Shown here: positions 5,713 through 15,700 of the stretch, piece after piece
How the letters are laid out: the number at the start of each line of letters is the position of its first letter
Numbering within the stretch: the first letter of the stretch is position 1
NCBI GenBank assembly: GCA_938008415.1
Contig: CALLKI010000043.1
Coordinates: 48,396 to 112,395, forward strand
Source of the DNA: an uncultured Luteimonas sp.
GTDB lineage: Bacteria; Pseudomonadota; Gammaproteobacteria; Xanthomonadales; Xanthomonadaceae
Reading direction: 5' to 3'
DNA: 64,000 nt
The notes under the pieces: generated by a model
Databases searched by the model: none
What the model was told of the DNA's origin: nothing
Seen by the model: the letters and a program-made list of their open reading frames with translations, nothing else
Made by a program: the position numbers and the translations under genes

Positions 5713-8472
5713 ATGCCAAGGCTCGTGCTGATCGACGGCTCCTCGTACCTGTTCCGCGCCTACCACGCGCTGCCGCCGCTGACCAACGCGGAGGGCGAGC
5801 CGACGGGGGCGCTGTTCGGGGTGGTCAACATGCTGCGCGCGACGCTGAAGGAGCGGCCGGACTACGCCGCCTTCGTGGTCGACGCCAGCGGGCCGACGTT
5901 CCGCGACGAGCTGTACCCGGAATACAAGGCGCACCGCCCGCCGATGCCGGAGGACCTGCGCGCCCAGGTCGAGCCGATGTGCAGGATCGTCGAGGCGCTG
6001 GGGTTCAGCATCCTGCGCGTGCCCGGGGTCGAGGCCGACGACGTGATCGGCACGCTCGCGGTGCAGGCCGCGGCCGAGGGCATCGACGTCACCATCTCCA
6101 CCAGCGACAAGGATTTCGCGCAGCTGGTGCGGCCCGGGATCGGGCTGGTCAACACCATGACGGGCAGCCGCCTCGACAGCGAGGAGGCGGTGGTGGAGAA
6201 GTTCGGCGTGCGTCCGGACCAGATCGTCGACATGCTGGCGCTGATGGGCGACAGCGTGGACAACATCCCCGGCGTGCCCAAGTGCGGCCCCAAGACCGCG
6301 GCGAAGTGGCTGGCCGAGTACGGTTCGCTCGACGGCGTGATCGCCAACGCGGGCGCGATCAGGGGCAAGATCGGCGAGAACCTGCGCGAGTCGCTGTCGT
6401 TCCTGCCGCTGGGCAGGCGGCTGGCGACGATCCGGACCGACGTGGAACTCGGCTTCGGGCCGCGCGACCTCGCGTTGCGCGAGCGCGACGTCGACGCGCT
6501 GCGCGCGCTGTACACGCGCTACGGCTTCAACCAGGCGCTCAAGGAACTCGATGGCAACGGCGGGCCGGACGCGAAGGAGAAGGAGCCCGGGCGCGCGCGC
6601 GGCAGCGGCCGCGTGTCCGCGCCCGCGCGGGAAGCCCCCGCGCCGCCCGCGGCGGAGCTGTCCGCCCCGGGCGAGTACGAGGCGATCCTGACGCAGGAGC
6701 GGTTCGACGCCTGGCTGGAGCGGCTGCGCGCCGCGGACGCGTTCGCGCTCGACACCGAGACCGACTCGCTCGACCCGATGCGCGCCCGGCTCGTCGGCAT
6801 CAGCTTCGCGGTCGAGCCCGGGCGCGCGGCCTACCTGCCGCTCGCGCACGACTATCCCGGCGCGCCGGCGCAGCTCGATGCCGGCCGGGTGCTGGAGGCG
6901 CTGCGGCCGCTGCTGGAGGATCCGGGCAGGCGCAAGATCGGCCAGCACGGCAAGTACGACCTGCACGTGTTCCGCCGGCATGGCGTCGAGGTGCGCGGCT
7001 ACGCCGAGGACACCATGTTGCAGAGCTACGTGCTCGACTCCAGCCAGCGCCACGACATGGATTCCCTGGCCCGCCGCCTGCTCGGGTACGGGACGCTGAA
7101 GTACGAGGAGGTCGCCGGCAAGGGCGCCAGGCAGATCCCGTTCTCCTCGGTCGCCATCGAGGATGCCACCCGCTACGCCGCCGAGGACGCCGACATCACG
7201 ATGCGGCTGTTCCGGGTGCAGGCGCCGCGGCTGGCGGCCGAGCCGTCGCTCGAGCGCGTGTACCGGGAGATCGAGATCCCGCTGGTGCCGGTGCTCCAGC
7301 GCATGGAGGCGTATGGCGTGATGGTGAACGCCGACGAGTTGCGGCGGCAGACCGCGGACCTGTCGCGCAGGATGCTGGCCGCGCAGCAGAAGGCCACCGG
7401 ACTTGCCGGGCGCACCTTCAACCTCGATTCGCCGAAGCAGCTGCAGGCGCTGCTGTTCGACGAGCTGAAGCTGCCTGCCGTGCTGAAGACGCCGACCGGC
7501 CAGCCCTCGACCAACGAGGAGGCGCTGGAGGCGATCGCCGACCTGCACGAACTGCCGCGCGTGATCCTCGAATACCGCGGCCTGGCGAAGCTGCGCAGCA
7601 CCTACACCGAGAAGCTGCCGGAGATGATCAACCCGGAAACCGGCCGGGTGCACACCAGCTACCACCAGGCCGGGGCCGCGACCGGGCGGCTCGCCTCCAG
7701 CGATCCCAACCTGCAGAACATCCCGATCCGCACCGAGGACGGCCGCCGCATCCGCCGGGCCTTCGTCGCGCCTCCGGGCCGCAGGCTGGTGGCCTGCGAC
7801 TACTCGCAGATCGAGCTGCGGATCATGGCCCACCTGTCGGAGGATCCCGGGCTGCTGTCGGCGTTCGCCGCCGGCGCCGACATCCACCGTGCCACCGCCG
7901 CGGAGGTGTTCGGGCGCAGGCTGGAGGACGTGACGCCGGAGGAACGCCGTGCCGCCAAGGCGATCAACTTCGGCCTGATGTACGGCATGAGCGCGTTCGG
8001 CCTGGCGCGCAACCTGGGCATCGGCCGCGGCGAGGCGCAGGACTACATCGCCACCTATTTCGCGCGCTACCCGGGCGTGCGCGACTTCATGGAGCGCATC
8101 CGCCAGCAGGCGCGCGAGCAGGGCTACGTCGAGACCGTGTTCGGCCGCCGCCTGTACCTGGAGTACATCCGCCGCGGCACCCAGGCGCAGCGCGCTGGCG
8201 CCGAGCGCGCCGCGATCAACGCGCCGATGCAGGGCACCGCCGCCGACATCATCAAGCGCGCGATGATCGACATCGACCGCTGGCTGGCCGGGCAGGGCGG
8301 GCAGGCGCAGATGATCCTGCAGGTCCACGACGAGCTGGTGTTCGAGGTGGACGAGGGGTTCGTGGACACCCTGCTGCGCGAGGTCCCGGCGCGGATGGCG
8401 GCGGCTGCGGAACTGCGGGTTCCGCTGGTGGTCGAATCCGGCGTCGGTGCCAACTGGGAAGAGGCGCACTGA
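5713..8472 (+). CDS. polA: DNA polymerase I
   Basis: A 919-residue Pol I for Okazaki fragment maturation and repair. The 5'-3' exonuclease domain comes first (MPRLVLIDGSSYLFRAYHAL; GVEADDVIGTLA; DKDFAQLV). A 3'-5' exonuclease domain starts near residue 345 with intact DTETD acids, so proofreading is likely active. The polymerase domain follows, with motif A (DYSQIELRIMAHLSEDP, near 696), the O-helix region (RRAAKAINFGLMYGMS) and motif C (QVHDELVFEV, near 872). A charged Ala/Pro linker at about 285-320 joins the first two domains. The downstream intergenic region carries a candidate sRNA. Confidence 0.98.
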   Translation: MPRLVLIDGSSYLFRAYHALPPLTNAEGEPTGALFGVVNMLRATLKERPDYAAFVVDASGPTFRDELYPEYKAHRPPMPEDLRAQVEPMCRIVEALGFSILRVPGVEADDVIGTLAVQAAAEGIDVTISTSDKDFAQLVRPGIGLVNTMTGSRLDSEEAVVEKFGVRPDQIVDMLALMGDSVDNIPGVPKCGPKTAAKWLAEYGSLDGVIANAGAIRGKIGENLRESLSFLPLGRRLATIRTDVELGFGPRDLALRERDVDALRALYTRYGFNQALKELDGNGGPDAKEKEPGRARGSGRVSAPAREAPAPPAAELSAPGEYEAILTQERFDAWLERLRAADAFALDTETDSLDPMRARLVGISFAVEPGRAAYLPLAHDYPGAPAQLDAGRVLEALRPLLEDPGRRKIGQHGKYDLHVFRRHGVEVRGYAEDTMLQSYVLDSSQRHDMDSLARRLLGYGTLKYEEVAGKGARQIPFSSVAIEDATRYAAEDADITMRLFRVQAPRLAAEPSLERVYREIEIPLVPVLQRMEAYGVMVNADELRRQTADLSRRMLAAQQKATGLAGRTFNLDSPKQLQALLFDELKLPAVLKTPTGQPSTNEEALEAIADLHELPRVILEYRGLAKLRSTYTEKLPEMINPETGRVHTSYHQAGAATGRLASSDPNLQNIPIRTEDGRRIRRAFVAPPGRRLVACDYSQIELRIMAHLSEDPGLLSAFAAGADIHRATAAEVFGRRLEDVTPEERRAAKAINFGLMYGMSAFGLARNLGIGRGEAQDYIATYFARYPGVRDFMERIRQQAREQGYVETVFGRRLYLEYIRRGTQAQRAGAERAAINAPMQGTAADIIKRAMIDIDRWLAGQGGQAQMILQVHDELVFEVDEGFVDTLLREVPARMAAAAELRVPLVVESGVGANWEEAH

Positions 8473-8671
8473 CGCGCGGGTTCAGCATGTTGAATACGGC
8501 GCGCGCGAGCAGGATCAACCATTTGCAGGCGTTACACGCGCCGCCACCTGCGCCTGCCGCCGGCAACCTGCGGAAAATGCCGTGCCGGAACGGGTAAACG
8601 GAGCCTGAATTCCATCGGGAAAGACACGGGATCTTCACGAACTTTCCATGTCCGTGGTGGTCAGATGGCAC

Positions 8672-8694
8672 GCGACAGATGCAACGTCTGTCGC
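8672..8694. repeat. perfect inverted repeat upstream of the sRNA
   Basis: GCGACAGA (8672-8679) and TCTGTCGC (8687-8694) are perfect complements separated by 7 nt. It lies immediately upstream of the C-rich hairpins, where the promoter of the candidate sRNA should be. It may be a regulator-binding site or a 5' hairpin of the RNA. The remaining part of this 376-nt gap (8473-8671) shows no gene I can support. Confidence 0.5.
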
Positions 8695-8806
8695 TGTAGA
8701 TCCTCCTCCAATCCCCTGGAGTGATCTCCCCCCGGAACGAAGACTTTTCCCCGAGTCCCGTTCCCCCGGCCCCGCAGGCTCCCCCCTGTCTGCGGGGCTT
8801 TTTATT
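8695..8806 (+). ncRNA. candidate small RNA with three C-rich loops (sX13-like)
   Basis: Three consecutive hairpins expose cytosine runs. Hairpin 1 is CTCCA/TGGAG (8706-8721) with loop ATCCCC. Hairpin 2 is GGAACG-GACT/AGTC-CGTTCC (8734-8764) with loop TTTCCCCG. Hairpin 3 is CCCCGCAG/CTGCGGGG (8770-8797) with a CCCCCC-containing loop and a CTTTTTATT tail, an intrinsic terminator. Position (directly after polA), strand, size of about 110 nt and C-loops match what I recall of the Xanthomonas riboregulator sX13; E. coli Spot 42 also sits behind polA. C-loops would pair with G-rich ribosome sites of target mRNAs. The 5' end is uncertain. Confidence 0.72.
8770..8806 (+). terminator. intrinsic terminator of the candidate sRNA
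   Basis: An 8-bp GC-rich stem (8770-8777 with 8790-8797) is followed by CTTTTTATT. On the opposite strand the hairpin lacks a T-tract, so it serves plus-strand transcription and not hemF. Confidence 0.8.
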
Positions 8807-8848
8807 GCCCGCGTTCCGCCAGCCGCCGCGCGCGGGGCGGATGCCGCC

Positions 8849-9781
8849 TCAGCCCAGCTCGCGCAGCCAGTCGCGAGGCCGCAGGTAATCGGACAACCGC
8901 TGCTCGGGGCTGCCGTCTTCCGGCGCGTAGCCGTATTCCCAGCGCGCCAGCGGTGGCATGCTCATGAGGATCGATTCGGTGCGGCCACCGCTCTGCAGGC
9001 CGAACAGGGTGCCGCGGTCGTACACCAGGTTGAACTCCACGTAGCGGCCACGGCGGTACAGCTGGAACTGGCGCTCGCGTTCGCCGTATGGCGTGTCCTT
9101 GCGGCGCTCGACGATCGGCAGGTAGGCGTCGAGGAAGCCGTCGCCGACCGCGCGCAGGTAGGCGAACTCGCGTTCGAAGTCGCCGGTGAGGTCGTCGAAG
9201 AACAGGCCGCCGACGCCGCGGGTCTCGCCGCGGTGCTTCAGGTGGAAATACTCGTCGCACCAGCGCTTGTGCGCCTGGTAGCGTTCCTCGCCGCCGAACG
9301 GCCCGCACAGCGCGCGCGCGGTGCGGTGCCAGTGCAGGATGTCCTCGTCGAAGGGATAGAACGGCGTCAGGTCGAAGCCGCCGCCGAACCACCAGGCCAC
9401 CGTCCTGCCGTCGCGCATCGCGCGGAAGTGGCGCACGTTCGCGTGCGTGGTCGGCAGGTAGGGATTGCGCGGGTGGAACACCAGCGACACGCCCACCGCC
9501 CGCCACGAGGCGCCGGCCAGTTCCGGGCGGCTGGCGGTGGCCGAGGGCGGCAGGGCGTCGCCGGAGACGTCGGAGAAGCCGATGCCCGCCTGCTCGAATA
9601 CCGCGCCGTCGCGCAGCACGCGGGTGCGGCCGCCGCCGCGCAGGCGCGAACCGGACGCGCCCGGCTCGCGCCGCCAGGCGTCCTCGCGGAAGCGGGCGGT
9701 GCCGTCGGCGGCTTCGATGGCGGCGCAGATGCGGTCCTGCAATCCGGTGAGGTAGTCGCGTACGGCGTCGAACTCTTCCAC
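8849..9781 (-). CDS. hemF: coproporphyrinogen III oxidase, oxygen-dependent
   Basis: A 310-residue HemF, converting coproporphyrinogen III to protoporphyrinogen IX with O2 in haem synthesis. Family landmarks are VSLVFHPRNPYLPTTHANVR, AWWFGGGFDLTPFYPF, HRGETRGVGGLFFDDL, RRGRYVEFNLVYDRGTLFGL and the end RWEYGYAPEDGSPE. No ATG is available near the N-terminus: the best start is GTG at 9781, giving (M)EEFDAVRDYLTGLQDRI and the usual length of about 300 residues. It lies 140 nt downstream of the S9 peptidase gene on the same strand. Confidence 0.96.
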   Translation of the reverse strand: MEEFDAVRDYLTGLQDRICAAIEAADGTARFREDAWRREPGASGSRLRGGGRTRVLRDGAVFEQAGIGFSDVSGDALPPSATASRPELAGASWRAVGVSLVFHPRNPYLPTTHANVRHFRAMRDGRTVAWWFGGGFDLTPFYPFDEDILHWHRTARALCGPFGGEERYQAHKRWCDEYFHLKHRGETRGVGGLFFDDLTGDFEREFAYLRAVGDGFLDAYLPIVERRKDTPYGERERQFQLYRRGRYVEFNLVYDRGTLFGLQSGGRTESILMSMPPLARWEYGYAPEDGSPEQRLSDYLRPRDWLRELG

Positions 9782-9921
9782 TGGAACGTGCCCCGGAACG
9801 GATGGGTGGCCGGAAAGTTTGCCCCGGGGCGCGCATGCCCGCCACCGGCGCGTCACCCGGTGGTCGCCTGGGCTGTGGCCGGGGAAGGACGGGTGGGGCC
9901 GTCGCCCCGCCCGCCACGGCG

Positions 9922-12291
9922 TCATTTCAGGGTGCGTTCGAACAGCTCGAGGATGCGGCGGTACTGGTCGTACCACGACTCGGGGTGCACGAAGCCGTGC
10001 CGCTCCATCGGGTAACTGGCGAACTCCCACTTGTCCTTGCGCAGCTCGATCAGGCGCTGCACCAGCATCACCGAGTCCTTGTAGAACACGTTGTCGTCGA
10101 TCATGCCGTGCGCGATCAGCAGGTGGTCCTGCAGGTTGGCGGCGTACTCGATCGGCGACGAGACGCGGTAGGCCTCCGGGTCGATGTCCGGCGTGTTGAG
10201 GATGTTGCTGGTGTACTCGTGGTTGTACTGGGTCCAGTCGGTGACCGGGCGCAGCGCGGCGCCGGCCTTGAACGTGCCGGGCGCGCGGAACAGCGCCATG
10301 AAGGTCATGAAGCCGCCGTAGCTGCCGCCGTAGATGCCCACGCGTTCGCGGTCGCCCTGGCGGTGCTCGACCAGCCAGTCGATGCCGTCGAGGTAGTCCT
10401 CCAGCTCCGGATGGCCCATGCGCCGGTAGATCGCGGTGCGCCAGTCGCGGCCGTAGCCGGCGCTGGCGCGGTAGTCCAGGTCGAGCACGATGTAGCCGCG
10501 CTGCACCAGCAGGTTGTGGAACATCTGCTCGCGGAAGTAGTTCGGCCAGCGGTCGCTGACGTTCTGCAGGTAGCCGGCGCCGTGCACGAACAGCACGATC
10601 GGGTAGCGGCGGCCGGGCTCCAGCGTCTTCGGGCCGTAGTACTTGCCCCAGATCACGCCGGCGCCGTGCCTGGACGGCACCTGCACGTATTCGGGTTGCA
10701 GCCACTCGTAGGCGCGGTATTCGGCGGTGCGGGTGTCGGTCAGCGTGCGCAGGTTGCCGCCGTCGGCATCCATCACCGCCAGCTGCGGCGGCACGTAGCT
10801 GGACGAGTGGCGCAGCAGCAGGCGCCTGCCGTCCGGCGACTGCGCGAAGTCCTCCACGCCGCCGAGCCGGGTCAGCTCGCGCACCTGGCCGCCCGAGGCC
10901 GGCACCTCGCACAGCTCGTAGGCGCCGGGGCGGGCGCGGTTGCAGACGAACAGGAACCGGCTGCCGTCACGCGACAGCGCCGGCTGCGAGACTTCCCACC
11001 TGCCCGAGGTGAGCGCGCGCGGCCTGCCCTGCTCGCCGGCGAGGTAGAGGTGCGAGTAGCCGGACTCCTCCGACAGCAGCCACAGGGTGCGCTGGTCGGG
11101 CATCCAGCCGAACTCGTTGAAGTCCCAGTTGATCCAGGCCGGGTCGGTCAGGCGGTGGCGCACCTGCGGCGCGGCGCGCTGCGGGTCCACCGTGACCAGC
11201 CAGCGGTCCTTGTTGTCGACCGAATGCAGCATCAGCGCGATGCGGTGGCCGTCCGCGGACCAGGCCAGCGCCCCCGCGCCGCGGCCTTCCAGCCGCACCG
11301 GGCGCAGGCCCTTGAGCGGCTCCTTGCCGGCGGCCCTGCGCAGCTGCGCCAGCGGGTCGGTGCCGATGCCGGGCAGCGTGTCGAGCTTGATCTCGCGCGG
11401 GGTGCCGTCGTGCACGTCCACGATCCAGAACGCCTGCCCGCGCGGCGGGTTGCGGCCGACGCGGGTGCGCACGTCCTCGAATTCCTCGTAGCCGGACTCG
11501 GTGATGTACTTCGGCATCCGGCCGCGCTGGCCGCGGTCCTCCGACTTCTTCTCGGTGGCCACGAACAGCCAGCGGCCGTCGGGCGAGAGCGCGCTGGCCG
11601 CGATCTCCACGTCCTTGCCCATGTGGATCGGCGCCGGGGCGCGGCTGCCGTCCTCGCGGCGCCACTGTTCTTCCTGTTTGCGCGCGGCTTCGCGCTGGTC
11701 GCGCTCGCGGCGGAGGGTCTCGAACAGCTCCAGCTGGCGCTCGCGCAGCAGGTCGGACTTCGGCGGCTTCGCCGGGTCGTCCTCGGCGCGCAGCGACGCG
11801 GCCTGGGTGACGCCGTCCTGCGCAGTCCAACGGTACCAGTCGTTGCCCGCGCGCCAGACCAGGGCGCCGTCGTGGCTCCATTGCAGCGAGGCCTCCATCG
11901 CGTCGGTGCGGGTGAGCTGGGCCAGCGCGCCGCTGCGCAGGTCGCGCACGAACACGTCGCCGTTGCGGACGAAGGCCATGCGCGTGCCCTGGGCGTCGTA
12001 CACCGGCTGCATGCCGTCGATGCCGGCACGGCCGGCGCCTTCGAGCACCCTGGCGGGCGCGCTTGCGTCCACCGGGATGACGTTGATGTCCCGGACCGTG
12101 CTCCCGGCCCGCCTGGTGAGGAAGTAGGCGGTGCGGCCGTCCCACGACCACCAGGCGGCGTCCACCGCGGGGCCGATCCAGTCCGGGTCGTCCATGATCC
12201 GGTCGAGGGTCAGGGGTTGCGCCGGCTGGGCGGCCGCAGGGCCGCCCAGGAGCAGCAGCAGGCAAAGCAGCGAGGTACGGGTGATGGCCAT
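9922..12291 (-). CDS. secreted S9-family prolyl oligopeptidase / dipeptidyl aminopeptidase
   Basis: A 789-residue serine peptidase with a clear signal peptide (MAITRTSLLCLLLLLGGPAAAQP, probable cleavage after AAA). The N-terminal half is a WD/PD40-like beta-propeller (repeated SPDGR and W-S-x-D-G motifs). The C-terminal alpha/beta-hydrolase domain has the nucleophile S657 in GGSYGG, an acid near 732 (HGMIDDN) and catalytic histidine H765 (ERHGF). It should degrade peptides in the periplasm or outside the cell, in line with the strongly proteolytic habit of this family. It is divergent from ycgL. Exact specificity (DPP4-like or acylaminoacyl) is not resolvable. Confidence 0.9.
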   Translation of the reverse strand: MAITRTSLLCLLLLLGGPAAAQPAQPLTLDRIMDDPDWIGPAVDAAWWSWDGRTAYFLTRRAGSTVRDINVIPVDASAPARVLEGAGRAGIDGMQPVYDAQGTRMAFVRNGDVFVRDLRSGALAQLTRTDAMEASLQWSHDGALVWRAGNDWYRWTAQDGVTQAASLRAEDDPAKPPKSDLLRERQLELFETLRRERDQREAARKQEEQWRREDGSRAPAPIHMGKDVEIAASALSPDGRWLFVATEKKSEDRGQRGRMPKYITESGYEEFEDVRTRVGRNPPRGQAFWIVDVHDGTPREIKLDTLPGIGTDPLAQLRRAAGKEPLKGLRPVRLEGRGAGALAWSADGHRIALMLHSVDNKDRWLVTVDPQRAAPQVRHRLTDPAWINWDFNEFGWMPDQRTLWLLSEESGYSHLYLAGEQGRPRALTSGRWEVSQPALSRDGSRFLFVCNRARPGAYELCEVPASGGQVRELTRLGGVEDFAQSPDGRRLLLRHSSSYVPPQLAVMDADGGNLRTLTDTRTAEYRAYEWLQPEYVQVPSRHGAGVIWGKYYGPKTLEPGRRYPIVLFVHGAGYLQNVSDRWPNYFREQMFHNLLVQRGYIVLDLDYRASAGYGRDWRTAIYRRMGHPELEDYLDGIDWLVEHRQGDRERVGIYGGSYGGFMTFMALFRAPGTFKAGAALRPVTDWTQYNHEYTSNILNTPDIDPEAYRVSSPIEYAANLQDHLLIAHGMIDDNVFYKDSVMLVQRLIELRKDKWEFASYPMERHGFVHPESWYDQYRRILELFERTLK

Positions 12292-12463
12292 GGTGTCCGG
12301 ATGTGACGTTGACCTGAACGCGAGACGATAGCAGCGCGCCCGCGGCGGCGGCCCGGCCGATGGTCATGGTGGGGCGGGGCGCGGGCGGCGGGAAAACTGC
12401 GACGGCGGTTCCGCGCCCGGCGCTTTTCCCGCACAATTCCGTGCATTCCTGCCGGTTCGGGAC

Positions 12464-12736
12464 ATGCACGCCTACGTCTACAAGAGCCAGCGCCGGGCGG
12501 ACACCTACGTCTACCTCGCCGCGCGCGACGACTTCTCCCGCCTGCCCGAACAGCTCCGCGCCGCACTCGGCCCCCTGCATTTCGTGCTCGAGGTGGCGCT
12601 GACCCCGGAGCGCAGGCTGGCGCGGGCGAACCCGGAGGAAGTGCGGCGCAACCTCGCCACGCGCGGCTATCACCTGCAGTTGCCGCCGGTCCCGGGCGGC
12701 CTGCCGGTCCTGGAAGACCGGAACGACGATGCCTGA
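12464..12736 (+). CDS. ycgL: YcgL domain-containing protein
   Basis: A 90-residue protein starting MHAYVYKSQRRADTYVYLAARDDFSRLPEQL, the diagnostic pattern of the YcgL family (DUF709), a small gammaproteobacterial fold of unknown function. Key residues include the N-terminal YVYKS strand and the conserved LARANPEEVRRNLATRGYHLQLPP. It overlaps the next gene by 8 nt, which indicates translational coupling to the large ankyrin protein. A CACAAT at 12432-12437 could be the -10 of this two-gene unit. Confidence 0.92.
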   Translation: MHAYVYKSQRRADTYVYLAARDDFSRLPEQLRAALGPLHFVLEVALTPERRLARANPEEVRRNLATRGYHLQLPPVPGGLPVLEDRNDDA

Positions 12737-15700
12737 AGCAAGGGCGCGCCACCACGCCATCATCGCGATCGCCATCGGCCTGATCCTGTCCCTGCTGGCC
12801 GGGTCCGGGGGGATCGCGGCCGCGTTCGCGGGCTGGCTGGCGCAGCCGGCACTGGCGCTGGGCGTGCGCGGCCTGCGCGGCGGCCTGCCGGCCACCCGCG
12901 CGGAACTGCTGCGCGACGCCGGCGCCCTGCTGGCCTGCTGGGGCGGCGCGCTTGCCGGCGCGGCCCTGCTGGTGGCCTGGCCACTCGCGGCACTGCGCGC
13001 CAGTGGCGCGCTCGGCGCGGCGCTGGCGCTCAGCGGTGCCATCGGCGTGTGCCTGGTCGCGCTGTGGAGGACCTGGCCGCTGTGGCACGGCGTCGAGCAC
13101 GAAGGAGGCGGCCTGGCCCGGCACTGGCGCGCGCTGGCCGAGCAGGACGCGTCCAGCTGGCGCGGGTTCGGCGCCGCCCTCTGCGTGGGCGCGGTCGTGG
13201 CCGCGGTGCTGGCGCTGGCCTGGCCCGGGCTGCTGCCCGGGGCCGCGCGCTGGTGGCTGGCGGCGGTGGCGGTGCCCGTTTCGCCGCTGCTGCATGTGGC
13301 CGTGCAACGGCTGCGCGCGCCGGAGATGCTGGCGGGCCTGCCGGTGCTCGAGATGCCGGGGCCCGACGGCGGACAGCCCGGAGGCGGGACGATCGAGGTG
13401 CATGGCCTCGAGGCCGCGCTGTACGCCGCCGCGCGCACCGGTCGCGTGGACCGCGCGCTGGAACTGCTCGATGCCGGTGCCGACCCGTTCGCCCTGCCGC
13501 CGCCGGACGACCGCGACCAGCGCAGCCTCGCGGTGCTGGCGGCGGTGCTGCCGGACCTGCGCCTGCTGCGCGCGCTGATCGCCCGTGGCGTCGACCTCAA
13601 CACCCCGCACGCGGGCATGACCCCGCTGCTGGCGGCCACGCGCGACAGCTGGCACGGCCGCCCCGAGGCGGTGATGACGCTGCTGGCCAACGGCGCCGAC
13701 CCGCGCGCCACCGACGGCGAAGGCAACACCCCGCTGCACCATGCCGCACGCAGCTCCGATCCCGGTGTCGCCGCGCTGCTGCTCGACGCGGCGGCGGAAC
13801 TGGGCGCCATCAACGGCGAGGGGTTCACCCCGCTGGGCGTGGCCTGCTCGGTCGGCAACTGGCGGCTCGCCCGCTTCCTGCTCGAACGCGGCGCGAAGAC
13901 CGAGGTCGAAGGCGCGGTGCCGGCGCTGCTGGCCGCCGCCGGCAGCGACGAGGACGACCCGGCCGGCGTGCTGCTCCTGCTGCGCCACAAGGCGCACGTG
14001 GACAGCCGCGACAGCGAGCGGCGCAGCGCGCTGCACGTGGCCGCCGCCTGCGGCCATGCCGACATCGTCGCCGCCCTGATCGATGCCGGTGCCGACGTGC
14101 ATGCGCGCGACGCGCAGGGCATGACCCCGTTGCTGGCGGCCGCGCGCGGCGGCCGCCCTGCAGCGTTCGACGTGCTGCTCGACGCGTCCGCCGACCCGCT
14201 GGCCGCGGACGACCTCGGCCGCACCGCGCTGGTCCATGCCGTCCAGGCCGAGATTCCCTCGCTGTCGCTGGTCCAGCGCATCCTCGCGCTGGGCGTCGAT
14301 CCGGCCCGGGCCGACGCGACCGGCAAGCGTGCGGTGGACTATGCGGCCGAAGCCGGCCGCTGGGCGATGGTGTCGCTGCTCGACCCGGCCTACGCGCTGC
14401 CCGCCAGCGTGCGGCCCGAGGAGGGCGGGACCGCGCCGGACCGCCCGCCGCTGGAACTGCTGCGCGAAGGCCTGCTCGCAGGCCGCCACGAGGAACTGGA
14501 ACGTCTGGTGCCACTGCTGTCGCCGGCGGAGCTGTCCGGCCTGCTGCGCGAGCCGGATGTCGCCGCTTCGGCCGGGAGCGTCCATTGGCTGCTCGGCCAT
14601 GGCGCGGATCCCGCGTTGCCGGACGGGGCGGGCACGCTCCCGGCCTTCGAACTGTTCGGCCTCGGCGCGGATGCGGTCCCGGCGCTGCAGGCGCTGCTCG
14701 AACATGGCGCGCCGATGGCGGGCGAGGGCGGCCTGGCCAGGTTCCTCGCCGCATGCCTGGGCGGTGACCGCGCCGGGGACCGGCTGGAAGAGTTCGCCCT
14801 GCGGCTGGTCGACGGCGGCGTGGACACGCGGGGGCTGTCGCCCGCGGGCGATCCGCCGCTGTCGCTGGCCATCCACCTCGGCTGGGACCGGCTGGCGGAG
14901 CGGCTGGCCCGTGACGGCGCGCCACTGGACGCGCGCGACGCGCGCGGCATGACCGCGCTGCACCTGGCCGCCGCGCTCGGGCGCATGGAGGCGGTGAAGA
15001 TGCTGGTGCGCCACGGCGCCTCGCCGGAGGAGCGTGCCAGCGACGGCCAGACCGCGCTCGGCGTGGCCCTGGCCTGCGGCCGCCGCGATCTGGCCGACTG
15101 GCTCGACTGGCGCGGCTGGCGCCTGCCGAAGCGTCCGCTGCGCGACGAGGACGTGCCCGCGGCCGCGATCGCCGGCGATGCCGACGCGGTGCGCAGGCTG
15201 CTCGACCTCGGTTTCCCGGTGGACGCGGTCGACGCGCAGGGCTGCACCGCGCTGCTGCGTGCCTGCGGCGGCGGGCACCGCGCCGTGGTCGAATTGCTGC
15301 TGGCGCGTGGCGCCAACCCGCAGCACACCGCGCATACCGGCGCCACGCCGCTGTCGGCCGCGGTGAGCATGCGTCACGGCGAGATCGTCGACCGGCTGCT
15401 CGCGGCCGGCGCGCCGCTCGAACAGCGCCTGCCCAACGACGTCACCGTGCTGATGCTGGCCGCCGCGCTCGGCCATCCGGACCTGTGCGCGAAACTGCTC
15501 ACCGCCGGCGCCAACGTCCACGCCACCGACGCGCAGGGCCTGACCCCGCTGCACTGCGCGGCGCTGTACGGTTTCACCGCGCGCGACCGCGCACGCCTGC
15601 TGGCCTTGTTCGACACCCTGCTGCTGGCCGGTGCCGAGGTGGATGCCCAGGCTGCCGGCGGCGTCACCCCGCTGCTGCTGCTGCTCGGCGCGCGCGCCGA

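Noticed and set aside
5398..8469. 1023-codon frame antisense to polA
   Set aside because: Shadow of polA; no domain pattern and typical antisense composition.
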